Position numbers and translations under genes: made by a program. Positions 13,650 through 22,519 of a stretch of 30,957 bases of DNA are shown here, piece by piece (the first letter of the stretch is position 1; the number at the start of each line of letters is the position of its first letter). The stretch is from a virus. The stretch is from the IMG/VR virus record IMGVR_UViG_3300029922_000229, positions 1 to 30,957 of that record; one strand, given 5' to 3'. The notes under the pieces were generated by a model that saw only the letters and a list, made by a program, of their open reading frames with translations, ran no database searches and was not told the DNA's origin.

Positions 13650-14263
13650 ATAACTTAAAATATCGCTTATTATCGTTTTTACACGGTTTTCTTTGCAAAG
13701 ATAGGTCTAACCTCTATTATATCCAAAAAAGCTTCTTAAAGGCTATTTGTAGTCAAAAGAACACCATTAGGGTAACACCTGTTGGAACTGGATCTACTTC
13801 CATTGGAATTTTGTATGCATTGGGGCAATGTTTGTTCCACCCTGGTTATAAATTTCTGTTTACTTATACTAATCGTTATCATCATATCGGAAGAGTTTTA
13901 CAAATCCATTCCCAATTGGGTTGGTTCTTTGAAAGATTCCTTCCGATTAAATTTAAAAGTAATACCAAAATTGAATTCAAAAATGGAAGTTCAATTAGTA
14001 CCCTTTCTTTGTTTTCTAATAAACATGCTGAACTTGATTGTGTAGGTTTTTATGATTGTATCTTTAATGATGATTGTATGATGGTTTCGGAAGAGATTGC
14101 TCATCAATTTTATAATGATCTTAAAAAATGGAGTAACCAAATTGTAATGATCATTTCTCCATATGATAAGAAACATCCTGCATATTTGATTTTTGAAAAT
14201 ATTTGCCGAAATTATCCAAAGAATAATTGGAAAATTAAGACGGTTTCACAGAAGGAAATTTGA
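13646..14263 (+). CDS. Truncated terminase-like ATPase domain with a degenerate P-loop
   Basis: A 205-residue protein that aligns by eye with the ATPase half of the large terminase just downstream. Shared blocks in the same order: RVTPVGTGSTSIGILYALG against LASRQCGKTTITTIYTLW, the FKNGSSIS block against LANGSSIG, the acidic FNDDCMMVSEEI against AIDEASFIREEL, and a block ending in NNWKIKTVSQKEI against NGWFPSRIDWEEI. The Walker A lysine is absent (GTGSTS), so ATP hydrolysis is doubtful. The nuclease domain is missing. It could be a regulator or a structural partner of the motor, or a decaying duplicate. It overlaps the HAD gene and lies 29 bases from the terminase gene. Confidence 0.65.
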   Translation: MNNLKYRLLSFLHGFLCKDRSNLYYIQKSFLKAICSQKNTIRVTPVGTGSTSIGILYALGQCLFHPGYKFLFTYTNRYHHIGRVLQIHSQLGWFFERFLPIKFKSNTKIEFKNGSSISTLSLFSNKHAELDCVGFYDCIFNDDCMMVSEEIAHQFYNDLKKWSNQIVMIISPYDKKHPAYLIFENICRNYPKNNWKIKTVSQKEI

Positions 14264-14279
14264 TATTTTATTAACCCCC

Positions 14280-14287
14280 ATTAAATA
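14280..14287 (+). promoter_or_regulatory. Late promoter of the large terminase gene
   Basis: ATTAAATA, five bases (GTTTA) before the ATG at 14293. Confidence 0.5.
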
Positions 14288-14292
14288 GTTTA

Positions 14293-16512
14293 ATGGGTCG
14301 TAAAAAGAAAGTTGTTGAAACCAATATTGAAAAAGTTGAGTTAAAACAAAAGGATAGATATTTAAGAAATCCTAATTTACCAGTTTTAGGTGCTTCGTTT
14401 GATTTTACACCTGAGATGGTGAAGGAACTTAAAAAATGTTCTGATAACATCATCCATTTCGCGGAGAATTATTTTTATATCGTAAATCTTGATGAGGGAT
14501 TGATGAAGATTCCCTTACATAAGTATCAAAAGAGGATATTGAGAGCATATAGAGATAATAGATTTAATATAGTTCTAGCATCTAGACAATGTGGAAAGAC
14601 AACTATAACCACAATTTATACACTTTGGAAATGTTGTTTTACTAATTATTATAGGGTATTAATTGTCGCTAATAAAGAATCTACTGCTAAAGGTATTTTT
14701 AATCGTATCAAGAAAGCTTATGAAGAGCTTCCTGTTTGGTTGAAGCCTGGGGTGAAAGAATATGCACAAACATCCATGGTTCTCGCTAATGGCTCATCTA
14801 TAGGAATTTCGACTACTTCAAGCGATGCTGGTCGCGGAGATTCCTGTAATTGTAGCATAGGTCAAACTTTAATCACAATTAAGAACAAAGAAACCGGGGA
14901 AATAATAAATTGTACATTTAGTGATTTTTATGAATTAATTAAACATAATGACGAATATCTTTTATTTGTGTTTGATGATGTGGATAATTATAAAGTTATT
15001 TCAAATAAGAATTATTCTATATTGACACCAACAGGATTTCGAGATTTTAAAGGTCTAATAGTGGGCGAAAATAAAAATAAGATTAAGTTGACTTTTGATA
15101 ATGGAAAAACATTAATATGTACGCCAAAACATAAATTAGTATTATCTGATATTTTTCATGTATATGCAGAGGAATTATCTATTGGTGATATACTCCCAAA
15201 TAATTTAAAATTATTATCTAAAGAATTCATCCAAAATGACGAATTAGTTTATGATATATACAATGTGGAAAATCATATATATCTTATTGATAATCAAATA
15301 GTAACACATAATTGTCTGGCGATAGATGAGGCTAGTTTTATCAGAGAGGAGTTATTAGATCCATTTTGGAAATCAGTTTATCCAATTATTTCTAGTTCTA
15401 AGAAAGCACAAATTTTAATCTGTTCTACTCCAAATGGTACGGGAAATTTATTTCATAAATTATGGTCGGGTGCAATTGCAGGAACAAATGGATGGTTTCC
15501 TTCTCGCATAGACTGGGAAGAAATCCCAGGACGTGATTTGGCTTGGAAACAAGAAACCATTAGAAATTTAGGTTCTGAAGAGATTTTCAATCAAGAATTT
15601 GGGAATGAATTTCTCAAAACTGGGGAGAGTTCCTTAGATGAACAAGTACATGCCAAATTACTTGCTAATTGTAGAGATCCAGAATTCATTTTGGAGGATG
15701 GTTGCTATAAAGTTTGGGATGAGCCTGTTAAAGATAGGATTTATGTGGCTGGAGTAGATATTTCCGAAGGTGTTGGAAAAAATTCTTCAGTTATTAATAT
15801 TCTAGATATAACTGATCTAAGTCATATTAAACAAGTTGCAATTTATTCCAATAATAAAATTATTCCATTTGATTTTGCTAAGAAAGTTAATGATGTCCTA
15901 GACAATTGGGGCAAACCTCCAGCATTAATTGAAAGAAATAATTGTGGGATTACCGTGATAGATCAGCTTGTTCAAACATACAATTATCCACTTATTGTTA
16001 CCTATCAGCATGATAAAAAGGAAGATTTACAGAGACAGGGTATTAATTCGCATACTAATTCTAAGTATAGTGGTGTAGTTAATATGAGATATTGGGTTAA
16101 TTCAAAATGTGTTGTTGATTTAAGAGATAAAGATACTGTTAGTGAACTTAAAAATTTTGTAAGAAAGGATAATGGTACTTGGAGTGGTCAAAATGAGGCG
16201 GATTTAGATGATAGAGTGATGTCATTAATTTGGGCACTTTTCATTTTGGATAAGAAAATTATCGAAAGGTATTTTGAAGTATTGAAAGAGGATGATAATG
16301 GAAAGCCGCTATTAATTAAACCTATTAATTGGGAGCCAAATATCAAAAATAATCCATTTGGAATGTATCGAGTTGAAAATAAACCAGTCTCACAGGATAC
16401 TGATTATTCAACACTTCCTGTTTTCATTGGTAATAATAGAGAATATTTTAGGAATGAGATGGATTGGTTAAAGAAAGAGGGTTACAAACCAGTTTTGGAA
16501 TTGAGTTACTGA
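14293..16512 (+). CDS. Large terminase subunit (T4 gp17-like) with intein
   Basis: A 739-residue precursor; 585 residues after removal of a 154-residue intein (187-340). ATPase motifs: Walker A SRQCGKTT (K102), Walker B CLAIDE (D345, E346) directly after the intein, and coupling motif CSTPNG (377-382). The RuvC-like nuclease has AGVDISEG (D489), ERNNCG (E547) and LDDRVMS (D639/D640). Terminases cut the concatemer and drive DNA into the prohead. The intein breaks the ATPase between the GRGDSCN segment and Walker B, so packaging needs splicing first. No small terminase gene is recognised nearby. Late expression follows from the motif at 14280. Confidence 0.95.
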   Translation: MGRKKKVVETNIEKVELKQKDRYLRNPNLPVLGASFDFTPEMVKELKKCSDNIIHFAENYFYIVNLDEGLMKIPLHKYQKRILRAYRDNRFNIVLASRQCGKTTITTIYTLWKCCFTNYYRVLIVANKESTAKGIFNRIKKAYEELPVWLKPGVKEYAQTSMVLANGSSIGISTTSSDAGRGDSCNCSIGQTLITIKNKETGEIINCTFSDFYELIKHNDEYLLFVFDDVDNYKVISNKNYSILTPTGFRDFKGLIVGENKNKIKLTFDNGKTLICTPKHKLVLSDIFHVYAEELSIGDILPNNLKLLSKEFIQNDELVYDIYNVENHIYLIDNQIVTHNCLAIDEASFIREELLDPFWKSVYPIISSSKKAQILICSTPNGTGNLFHKLWSGAIAGTNGWFPSRIDWEEIPGRDLAWKQETIRNLGSEEIFNQEFGNEFLKTGESSLDEQVHAKLLANCRDPEFILEDGCYKVWDEPVKDRIYVAGVDISEGVGKNSSVINILDITDLSHIKQVAIYSNNKIIPFDFAKKVNDVLDNWGKPPALIERNNCGITVIDQLVQTYNYPLIVTYQHDKKEDLQRQGINSHTNSKYSGVVNMRYWVNSKCVVDLRDKDTVSELKNFVRKDNGTWSGQNEADLDDRVMSLIWALFILDKKIIERYFEVLKEDDNGKPLLIKPINWEPNIKNNPFGMYRVENKPVSQDTDYSTLPVFIGNNREYFRNEMDWLKKEGYKPVLELSY
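14851..15312 (+). other. Mini-intein in the terminase
   Basis: Residues 187-340 of the precursor. It starts at Cys187 (CSIGQTLITI, block A) and ends with VTHN (block G), followed by Cys341 of the extein. Block B is seen as GKTLICTPKHKLV (T-x-x-H) and block F as ELVYDIYNVE. All residues needed for Cys-type splicing are there: first Cys, block B Thr/His, the last His-Asn and +1 Cys. At 154 residues there is no room for a LAGLIDADG or HNH endonuclease. Joined exteins read RGDSCN-CLAIDEASF, which restores a normal Walker B region. Confidence 0.93.
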
Positions 16513-16525
16513 GAAATTTTTGATT

Positions 16526-17353
16526 TCACCCTTTTTTTGCTACTGATGATGCTACAATATTTTGACTAGAAACAATTCCAGCAGGTGCTTGTGTGGAATC
16601 CAATCTAGGAGTTTTTCTATAACCATCCCAGTTGGCACCATCCTGATGTGGTGAAGTGACCAGATGAAGGCATACGACTGTAGGAAGAAGAGCACGACAT
16701 GCCCTTGGCCATTGTGCCGCGAACATTACATCGTCGTGACTTGCCAGTCCTTTTGAAAAAACATAAGGGCGGTCGCATGTAGCGTTCCATACTTGGAAAA
16801 ATCCAATGGGAACATATCCTTCGATTGGATCAGCATATCGGTGACTAAGTGGTCCACTAGATCCACTAGATATTCTGAAACCATATTGATGGGTTGGATT
16901 TTTTCTAGCCTGTTCAATTTCATCTACACTACTAACGTCCACCCTATCGGCACCGTAAACGAAATTACGATCTAGATGGGTGTTATTAAAAAACATTCTT
17001 CGGAAATCTTGTGGTAATACACAATCCACATCAATATGTGCATGCCATCCATAGAACCTATAATAATTTTGTCCTACTGCAATGGCAGCACCTTTATTAA
17101 AATTTCTACCATCTTTTTTAAACGCATCTGTTTGAACACATGTCGCACCATATTTTTTGCATACCAATTGTGTTTTTCTATCATCATGACTAGTTACTAT
17201 AATGGCAGTATCTACTTGAGAATGATTATACCCCAATGTAACATCTAAAATATCATCGAAACCAACACAAGTAGTGACCATTTCAAATCGAAGGGAATCT
17301 TGGTCAAAAAGTTTAGGATCTGTGGGATGTGGATTAGACGGTAGGCTTGGCAT
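16526..17353 (-). CDS. Probable GT-A-type glycosyltransferase
   Basis: A 275-residue protein. The first half has a nucleotide-sugar-transferase layout: a strand VTTCVGFDD, helix, TAIIVTSHDD, a second strand YGATCVQTDAF, and an acidic DxD-like motif (HIDVDCVLP) after about 105 residues. The second half has YGFRISSG, a GYVPIGFFQVW block and SHDDVMF, typical of acceptor-side segments in small phage and bacterial GT-A enzymes. It may modify virion proteins, phage DNA or host surface sugars. G+C is above that of its neighbours (32 of 60 at 16681-16740). A late-type motif precedes the start, and it is convergent with the terminase gene, 13 bases apart. Confidence 0.65.
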   Translation of the reverse strand: MPSLPSNPHPTDPKLFDQDSLRFEMVTTCVGFDDILDVTLGYNHSQVDTAIIVTSHDDRKTQLVCKKYGATCVQTDAFKKDGRNFNKGAAIAVGQNYYRFYGWHAHIDVDCVLPQDFRRMFFNNTHLDRNFVYGADRVDVSSVDEIEQARKNPTHQYGFRISSGSSGPLSHRYADPIEGYVPIGFFQVWNATCDRPYVFSKGLASHDDVMFAAQWPRACRALLPTVVCLHLVTSPHQDGANWDGYRKTPRLDSTQAPAGIVSSQNIVASSVAKKG

Positions 17354-17359
17354 ATAGAT

Positions 17360-17367
17360 TACTTACG
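17360..17367 (-). promoter_or_regulatory. Late-type promoter of the glycosyltransferase gene
   Basis: CGTAAGTA on the minus strand, six bases (ATCTAT) before the ATG at 17353. It carries one change (G for A) from the usual NNTAAATA, but the distance is the same. Confidence 0.4.
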
Positions 17368-17381
17368 AATCGTTAATTTCA

Positions 17382-20300
17382 ATGTCAATAGGAAAACAGC
17401 AAATAAATACTAAAAATAACATGAACAGCCTATATTTGCCATTTTCCATCACAGATTACACAAATAGTCCTGTTCTCTCTGCAGTAACTTCCCCTATCGG
17501 GACACTGAACTTTCAATTTTCTCTTCCTAACCAGTATTCAAATTCCATTTCAAATACCTTAGCAACTTGGTATATGGGTGATGGTACGGTATTAACGGGT
17601 CTTTCTGCAGTCCATTCCTATCAATATCCAGGTACTTATACCATTTCTTTGTTTGTATATAATTCTGCAGGAGATGTTATTCTAAGTACATATCAACCAA
17701 CAATTAATGTATATAACTTAGTACCAGATCAAATTGCCATGGATTCATTAGATGCGCCATTAAGAATCTATAATATCCGTGCAGGACAAATTAGTCCACC
17801 TGTTACAGTGAAAAGGTTAAATTCGTGGCAAAGTTTAACCCCAATGGGTTCTAGTTATACCATTAATTTGTATTGTTCAGGAAGCAATTCTAATTATTTG
17901 GATGAACAGAGATATGATGCAGATGGTTGGGCGCATTTGAATACCTATTTTGAATTCTTATCTTCTGATATGCTTACTCCAGTGAATGCAATCTCTTGCA
18001 ATGCTGATCCAATTTACGCTTATATTTCAAATAATACTATTCAATTTACCCCATTTAGTTCATCAAATACGGTTTTGGTTGGTTCAAGTGGAACTGCTAC
18101 ATTTTATTTTTCAGATGAAATGGCCAAGAACTACGTGTCGGAACCACCTTCAATCCTATTTGCTTCATTAGATATGACAAATTTTCCAGATAAAACTGAA
18201 CAATATTTGAATTATACTGGTAATTCTCCTTTTGGAACACTGAATACTAAAACTGTTCAACAATTCATTAAAACCCGTTTTAATCCCGCTTCACAAATCT
18301 CCATAACTTCTAATGGAATTGATGGGGAAGGCTACGTAGATACTTCATTTTACATTAATCCTATTAAATGGGCAACACAACCCATATCTTTTGTATGTAA
18401 ACTCAAAGACTATCAGTGGTTCAGTACAAAAAGTTATTCAATGTTAACTGCATTTGGAAGTGGGAATTTTAATTTGCAATTAGACTTGGTTCAAATTAAT
18501 TCAAATGGTGCTTTTTCAAGGATTCCTAATGTAAATTGGAATAATGCGGATTTTATACCTGAATTAAGCGCAAATCCTTCCACTGGTGGTTATTATGCTG
18601 GTTATTTTTCATGTAGCGGTAGTAATTTAAATGTGGCATTAACAGCAGGAACTATTATCACTAATCCTTTTTATTATCCGCAAGATAATGATTATGCATT
18701 CTTTTTTCAACCAGAGACTTCTAATTTATATCGATATAATAGAAATATTTCATTTTCAAATTGTACTGGACAATTGATTACTAATTTTAATCCTTCTAAT
18801 ACTTCATTTACTGTTCCATTAAGTAGTTCATTTTCAATAAGTGTTAATCCTAACCAGGAGAGTTCATTTGTTTGCGATCAGGAATTCGATAAAATTTATA
18901 AAATAGATTATAATGGTAATGTTATATATACTGTCGCACTTTCTTCTGCTCGTTTTTATGGTTCTGATGGGAATGTTTACCTGAATGACTTGAGAGTTAA
19001 TAATTCAGCATCTCCAGCACAAGCAGCCATAGATTCCAATGGGGACGCTTGGATATGCCTTTATGACGGTTTAAGTGCCATCAAAATAGAAAACTCTACT
19101 GGTATAATCAAATCATTTGCATATCCTGCTCAATATCTCAATACTAATTATAACTTATCCAGTTTTAATGTTTTAACCCCATTAAGTGGATTTTATGGGG
19201 AAAATACAGTTTCTCCTGTTTCTATTGATACTGATCTCAACAATAACATTTGGATTAGTTATTTTCATCCATTGAGTAGTTTTATTGCGAAGTTTAACAC
19301 TACGGGACAATATTTGACTAGTTATAATTTCCCCACTGGATATTCTTCTCAAGAATTGATAGTGGATGTTAATAACAATGTTTGGGTATCTGTATGGAAT
19401 GATTCATTTCATCCTTCTAATATATCTCAGAGAAATGATTATATTTATAAATTCGATTCGAATGCTTATGTAGTTAATGGTTATCCATTATCTGGTTTTC
19501 AACAACCGAATTCAATTTGTTTAGATGCACATCAAAATTTATTCGTATCTCATTATATCCAAACTGTTACAAAGATTAATTCCAAGCAGGTTTTAACTAA
19601 TTATTACATGGGAAGTTCTTATACAACTTCATTTTTTGAACAACAGATATCAACAATTGGTGCAGATACTAATGATTTTATCTGGGTCATTAATGATTAT
19701 GACTCACAAATTTACTTTCTTAATGTTAAGAGTACCCCTACAGGTATTGCGAATATACCAAGAGTTGCTTTACCACCACAATACTATAGTTATTCCTCTT
19801 ATGGTGACTGGCTGGGAACAAGATACATTTCCAAATACTTAACAGCTACCCCTACAGCTTATGTATCGGGAATGAGTAATATTTTCAATATATATCCAGT
19901 TTCTGGTTACAATTACATTACTAAAGTGAATGAAAATTTTGATATGACTGTACAGTATCAAAGCACGATATACATGGAGAGTTTATTGAGCAAACCTATT
20001 TTATTGAATGATTTCCTTGGTCAAATTGTGGGTGATGTCGATTCTTCCCCAAATACCTTCGGAAAGAGAGTTTATGAGAAAATAGCTAATTATAGTGAGA
20101 ATGTTTCTGATATCGATACTTGTAACATTCAAGCTTTGTTAAGTATGGACCAAATGTTAGGTGCAAGTAGTTTACTGGACTTTAATTTTTCATATCCAAG
20201 TAATATACAGAGAGTTGTGGATCTTTTGAGTATTAAGCAGAGTGATTTGTGGGGGGATATTAATAATTATAGTGATAATTTCAAACAAAATGATTGGGGA

Positions 20301-20747
20301 TTAGCATATAATTCATCTAACCTATTACCAATATCTTCTACAGTATTAGTGGTAAGTGGATATATAGTTGCTTATGAAAAATATTCAAAACTATATAGAA
20401 AAGTTTCTTGTGCAACCCCTTATATTAGTTCTATCGCAAATTTGGATATAAATTCTGGTAATTATATTTTTCCATTAAGTTCCTTCCAAAATACTTGGGG
20501 GTGGGGATTAGTATTACCGGATTATGTTTCGCCTAATAATTTACATTACTATTATGAATTTTATCAATATGTTCCACAGATTGCGGGTGGATTTGTTCAG
20601 AATATTATCAATTGGGATGATCCTTTGACTACACTTTCCCCATATAATTCTTCTAATGAGGCTTGGGTAATGGATAATGGGATTATGGATCAACTCATCA
20701 ATTTCGAACTTTCTAACGGACTTGGACTAATTAATTCTGACAATTAA
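17382..20747 (+). CDS. Large virion appendage protein with PKD domain and beta-propeller
   Basis: An 1121-residue protein, the longest in the window. A PKD-like domain lies near residues 45-115 (WYMGDGTVLTG, then HSYQYPGTYTISLFVYN). Beta-rich domains follow, then a run of NHL/propeller-like blades between about 510 and 800, each with an Asp-Asn-Trp signature: DSNGDAWICLYDG, DTDLNNNIWISYF, DVNNNVWVSVWND, DAHQNLFVSHY and DTNDFIWVINDYD. The C-terminal 300 residues are unassigned. Such proteins serve as tail or baseplate appendages that touch the host or other virions. An alternative start at 17421 (MNSLYLPF) follows an AATAAATA motif at 17402-17409; the short N-terminal extension before it is low-complexity, so either start is possible. 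Confidence 0.75.
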   Translation: MSIGKQQINTKNNMNSLYLPFSITDYTNSPVLSAVTSPIGTLNFQFSLPNQYSNSISNTLATWYMGDGTVLTGLSAVHSYQYPGTYTISLFVYNSAGDVILSTYQPTINVYNLVPDQIAMDSLDAPLRIYNIRAGQISPPVTVKRLNSWQSLTPMGSSYTINLYCSGSNSNYLDEQRYDADGWAHLNTYFEFLSSDMLTPVNAISCNADPIYAYISNNTIQFTPFSSSNTVLVGSSGTATFYFSDEMAKNYVSEPPSILFASLDMTNFPDKTEQYLNYTGNSPFGTLNTKTVQQFIKTRFNPASQISITSNGIDGEGYVDTSFYINPIKWATQPISFVCKLKDYQWFSTKSYSMLTAFGSGNFNLQLDLVQINSNGAFSRIPNVNWNNADFIPELSANPSTGGYYAGYFSCSGSNLNVALTAGTIITNPFYYPQDNDYAFFFQPETSNLYRYNRNISFSNCTGQLITNFNPSNTSFTVPLSSSFSISVNPNQESSFVCDQEFDKIYKIDYNGNVIYTVALSSARFYGSDGNVYLNDLRVNNSASPAQAAIDSNGDAWICLYDGLSAIKIENSTGIIKSFAYPAQYLNTNYNLSSFNVLTPLSGFYGENTVSPVSIDTDLNNNIWISYFHPLSSFIAKFNTTGQYLTSYNFPTGYSSQELIVDVNNNVWVSVWNDSFHPSNISQRNDYIYKFDSNAYVVNGYPLSGFQQPNSICLDAHQNLFVSHYIQTVTKINSKQVLTNYYMGSSYTTSFFEQQISTIGADTNDFIWVINDYDSQIYFLNVKSTPTGIANIPRVALPPQYYSYSSYGDWLGTRYISKYLTATPTAYVSGMSNIFNIYPVSGYNYITKVNENFDMTVQYQSTIYMESLLSKPILLNDFLGQIVGDVDSSPNTFGKRVYEKIANYSENVSDIDTCNIQALLSMDQMLGASSLLDFNFSYPSNIQRVVDLLSIKQSDLWGDINNYSDNFKQNDWGLAYNSSNLLPISSTVLVVSGYIVAYEKYSKLYRKVSCATPYISSIANLDINSGNYIFPLSSFQNTWGWGLVLPDYVSPNNLHYYYEFYQYVPQIAGGFVQNIINWDDPLTTLSPYNSSNEAWVMDNGIMDQLINFELSNGLGLINSDN
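17402..17409 (+). promoter_or_regulatory. Possible late promoter inside the first codons of the PKD/propeller gene
   Basis: AATAAATA, eleven bases before the ATG at 17421. If it is used, translation starts at 17421 and not 17382. Confidence 0.35.
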
Positions 20748-20778
20748 GTTATTTCATTAAAAGGAAAATTATTTTTTC

Positions 20779-20806
20779 TTGATTTTTCGAAAAATTTTGT
20801 TAAAAT
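20779..20806 (+). promoter_or_regulatory. Early promoter of the dUTPase gene
   Basis: TTGATT (20779-20784), 16-base spacer, TAAAAT (20801-20806), then seven T-rich bases to the ATG at 20814. No ribosome binding site fits in the gap. Confidence 0.7.
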
Positions 20807-20813
20807 TCTTTTT

Positions 20814-21335
20814 ATGAGTGAATTATATTTTGTTAATCTAGTTTGTCCGAATGAATTACCCAAGCAAGGGACAGAATTTTCGGCAGGATATGATTTAATC
20901 GCAACTTCTGTTAAATTTGTAGGTAAAAATCCCAAACATGATGATAAAATTTTTAATTCTATTGATTACATTGAATATCAAACGGATTTATCTTTACAAA
21001 TCCAAAATTCTAAGGAACAGCACGCATTTATTTTTCCAAGATCTTCTATATCAAAATATAATTTGGTATTAGCAAATTCTGTCGGTGTAGTGGATAATGA
21101 TTATATTGGAAAAATTTCATTTAGATTTAAATATATAACACAACCTGAAGATTTGCTTTTTGATCCAGAAAATGAAAGATTTTATACGGTTATTAATGAA
21201 GATAAAATTTATAAAGTGGGTGATAAAATCGGTCAATTAGTATTCCTAAAAACAAATCAAGTACACCTAATAAAAACAAATAATTTAGAAGAAACTAAAA
21301 GAGGAATTGGTGCTTATGGTTCCACAGATAACTAA
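20814..21335 (+). CDS. dut: dUTPase
   Basis: A 173-residue trimeric-type dUTPase, which hydrolyses dUTP to dUMP and pyrophosphate. It keeps uracil out of phage DNA and supplies the dTMP route. All five motifs are seen: I AGYDLIA, II PRSSIS, III GVVDNDYIGKI, IV IGQLVF and V RGIGAYGST. It is somewhat longer than typical bacterial enzymes (about 150) through an insertion between motifs I and II and another after motif III. It has its own early promoter and opens the early accessory block that runs to 26321. Confidence 0.93.
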   Translation: MSELYFVNLVCPNELPKQGTEFSAGYDLIATSVKFVGKNPKHDDKIFNSIDYIEYQTDLSLQIQNSKEQHAFIFPRSSISKYNLVLANSVGVVDNDYIGKISFRFKYITQPEDLLFDPENERFYTVINEDKIYKVGDKIGQLVFLKTNQVHLIKTNNLEETKRGIGAYGSTDN

Positions 21336-21350
21336 ATCCGACCTTTTTCG

Positions 21351-21378
21351 TTGACAATTTTTGTTTTTATGATAAAAC
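21351..21378 (+). promoter_or_regulatory. Early promoter of the gene at 21385
   Basis: TTGACA (21351-21356), 16-base spacer, TAAAAC (21373-21378), then six bases (ATATCG) to the ATG at 21385. Confidence 0.65.
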
Positions 21379-21384
21379 ATATCG

Positions 21385-21552
21385 ATGAACATCAAGAAAA
21401 AACTTATTTTTCCTTTGAATGATCCAGAAGTAAAACAAAATAATATAGATTTTTTTGAAGAATTGATTGGAAAAATTGAGGAATACCAAAAGTGCAAATC
21501 TTGTAAAAAGAAGATCGAAGAAATTAATAAAATAAAAAAGAAATATGAATGA
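21385..21552 (+). CDS. Small Cys-pair protein
   Basis: A 55-residue frame that fills the gap between the dUTPase gene and the next one. It is Lys-rich and helical with one CKSC pair near residue 37, perhaps half of a zinc site completed by dimerisation. The end overlaps the next gene by eight bases. An early promoter with the standard six-base gap to the ATG supports it as a real gene. Function unknown. Confidence 0.6.
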   Translation: MNIKKKLIFPLNDPEVKQNNIDFFEELIGKIEEYQKCKSCKKKIEEINKIKKKYE

Positions 21553-21988
21553 TATAATTAAAGAGTTGATTGAAAATTTAAAAACACAGGATAATTACAT
21601 TACATCAGATCCAATTTACACTGTACAAAAACTTAAAAAAATTTATGGATTAGATTTGGATTATGGTGAGTATTATGATTGGATTAATAATGAAAATGAT
21701 TTTTATGTGGCAGATTCTAAATTGAAGGCGGAACTAGATCGAGCATATATCCTTAATCGGTCGTCTTTTACGTATGATGACGAAATTATTATTGTTAACG
21801 GGTGGGAAAAGTCATTCTTTTATGCAGAGTGGGAAACTATTGAAACCTTTTTAACTGAGAAATCTGCAAAGGATTATATTGAACTTCATAAACATCGTTA
21901 TCCTGATAGTGAATTGAAAATGTTTGTAGCTTCTGGATACAGGAATCCAGAAATGAGAGCCATTAGAGAATATTTTTTGAATTTGTAA
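21545..21988 (+). CDS. Widespread uncharacterised phage protein
   Basis: A 147-residue protein. The layout matches an often-seen small phage family: a start with ITSDPIYTVQKLKKIYGLD, a middle with VNGWEKSFFYAEWETIETFL and an end with FTEK-like TEKSAKDYIELHKH, then VASGYRNPEMRAIREYF. I recall this C-terminal pattern from many phage genomes, but no role is known. It overlaps the Cys-pair gene and belongs to the unit starting at 21351. Confidence 0.75.
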   Translation: MNDIIKELIENLKTQDNYITSDPIYTVQKLKKIYGLDLDYGEYYDWINNENDFYVADSKLKAELDRAYILNRSSFTYDDEIIIVNGWEKSFFYAEWETIETFLTEKSAKDYIELHKHRYPDSELKMFVASGYRNPEMRAIREYFLNL

Positions 21989-22001
21989 AGACTAAAACTA
22001 A

Positions 22002-22226
22002 ATGATTTTTAATATAAATGAATTCACTGGTGAAGAACGAGCATTTCTTTTAGAAATAATTAAAAGAAAGAAATCTGATACTGTCTTAACATGGGACACT
22101 GTTAAGTCTATTAAACCTCAGTTTTTAGAAAAATATCTAGAAGAAATTAAGAATGATTTGACAGAGGAAGGATTGAAATTTTTAGATGAAATTAAAGAAA
22201 AATATGAGAAATTTCTTGCTAGATAA
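22002..22226 (+). CDS. Unknown small protein
   Basis: A 74-residue, fully helical, charged protein (Glu and Lys rich) with no recognised motif. It lies 13 bases after the previous gene and is probably co-transcribed with it. The amphipathic C-terminal helix (EEGLKFLDEIKEKYEKFL) could mediate dimer formation. Confidence 0.65.
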   Translation: MIFNINEFTGEERAFLLEIIKRKKSDTVLTWDTVKSIKPQFLEKYLEEIKNDLTEEGLKFLDEIKEKYEKFLAR

Positions 22227-22243
22227 TTGAAATGGTGTATTAA
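22216..22243 (+). promoter_or_regulatory. Possible early promoter of the gene at 22253
   Basis: TTGCTA (22216-22221), 16-base spacer, TATTAA (22238-22243), then nine bases to the ATG at 22253. It is a weaker match but has the standard spacer. Confidence 0.35.
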
Positions 22244-22252
22244 AGTTTACTT

Positions 22253-22516
22253 ATGACAATTAAAAAGTTACGATGGAAAAAGGAAAAGTTTTCTGATGGT
22301 TCAGTTGAATGGGTATCCGCAGAAATACCTATTTTTAAGATTGGATTTAGTATCGAAGAGAAATATCCCGAAACTGGTTATTATGAGTTGTTTTTTCATT
22401 CTGATAATTATAATACAAGTAAACGAATTAAAAAATCAAATGATATTGAATTTCTTAAAGAATATGCTCATTGGTATTGGGAACAATTGATATTGAAGAA
22501 TGTTTTCGAACAATAA
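22253..22516 (+). CDS. Small protein, paralogue of the gene at 22772
   Basis: An 87-residue protein. By eye it aligns along its length with the protein at 22772-23056: KLRWKKEKFSDGSVEWVSAEI against ELKWYAESSFDDSFEWIEGYI, then an FKIGFSIE strand against LIYTIE, a YYELFFHS strand against YNLIFFPH, and DIEFLKEYAHWYWEQL against DVEELKKFSDKFLICY. It looks like a small beta-sheet with a C-terminal helix. Function unknown; the pair suggests local duplication. Confidence 0.7.
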   Translation: MTIKKLRWKKEKFSDGSVEWVSAEIPIFKIGFSIEEKYPETGYYELFFHSDNYNTSKRIKKSNDIEFLKEYAHWYWEQLILKNVFEQ

Positions 22517-22519
22517 TCT

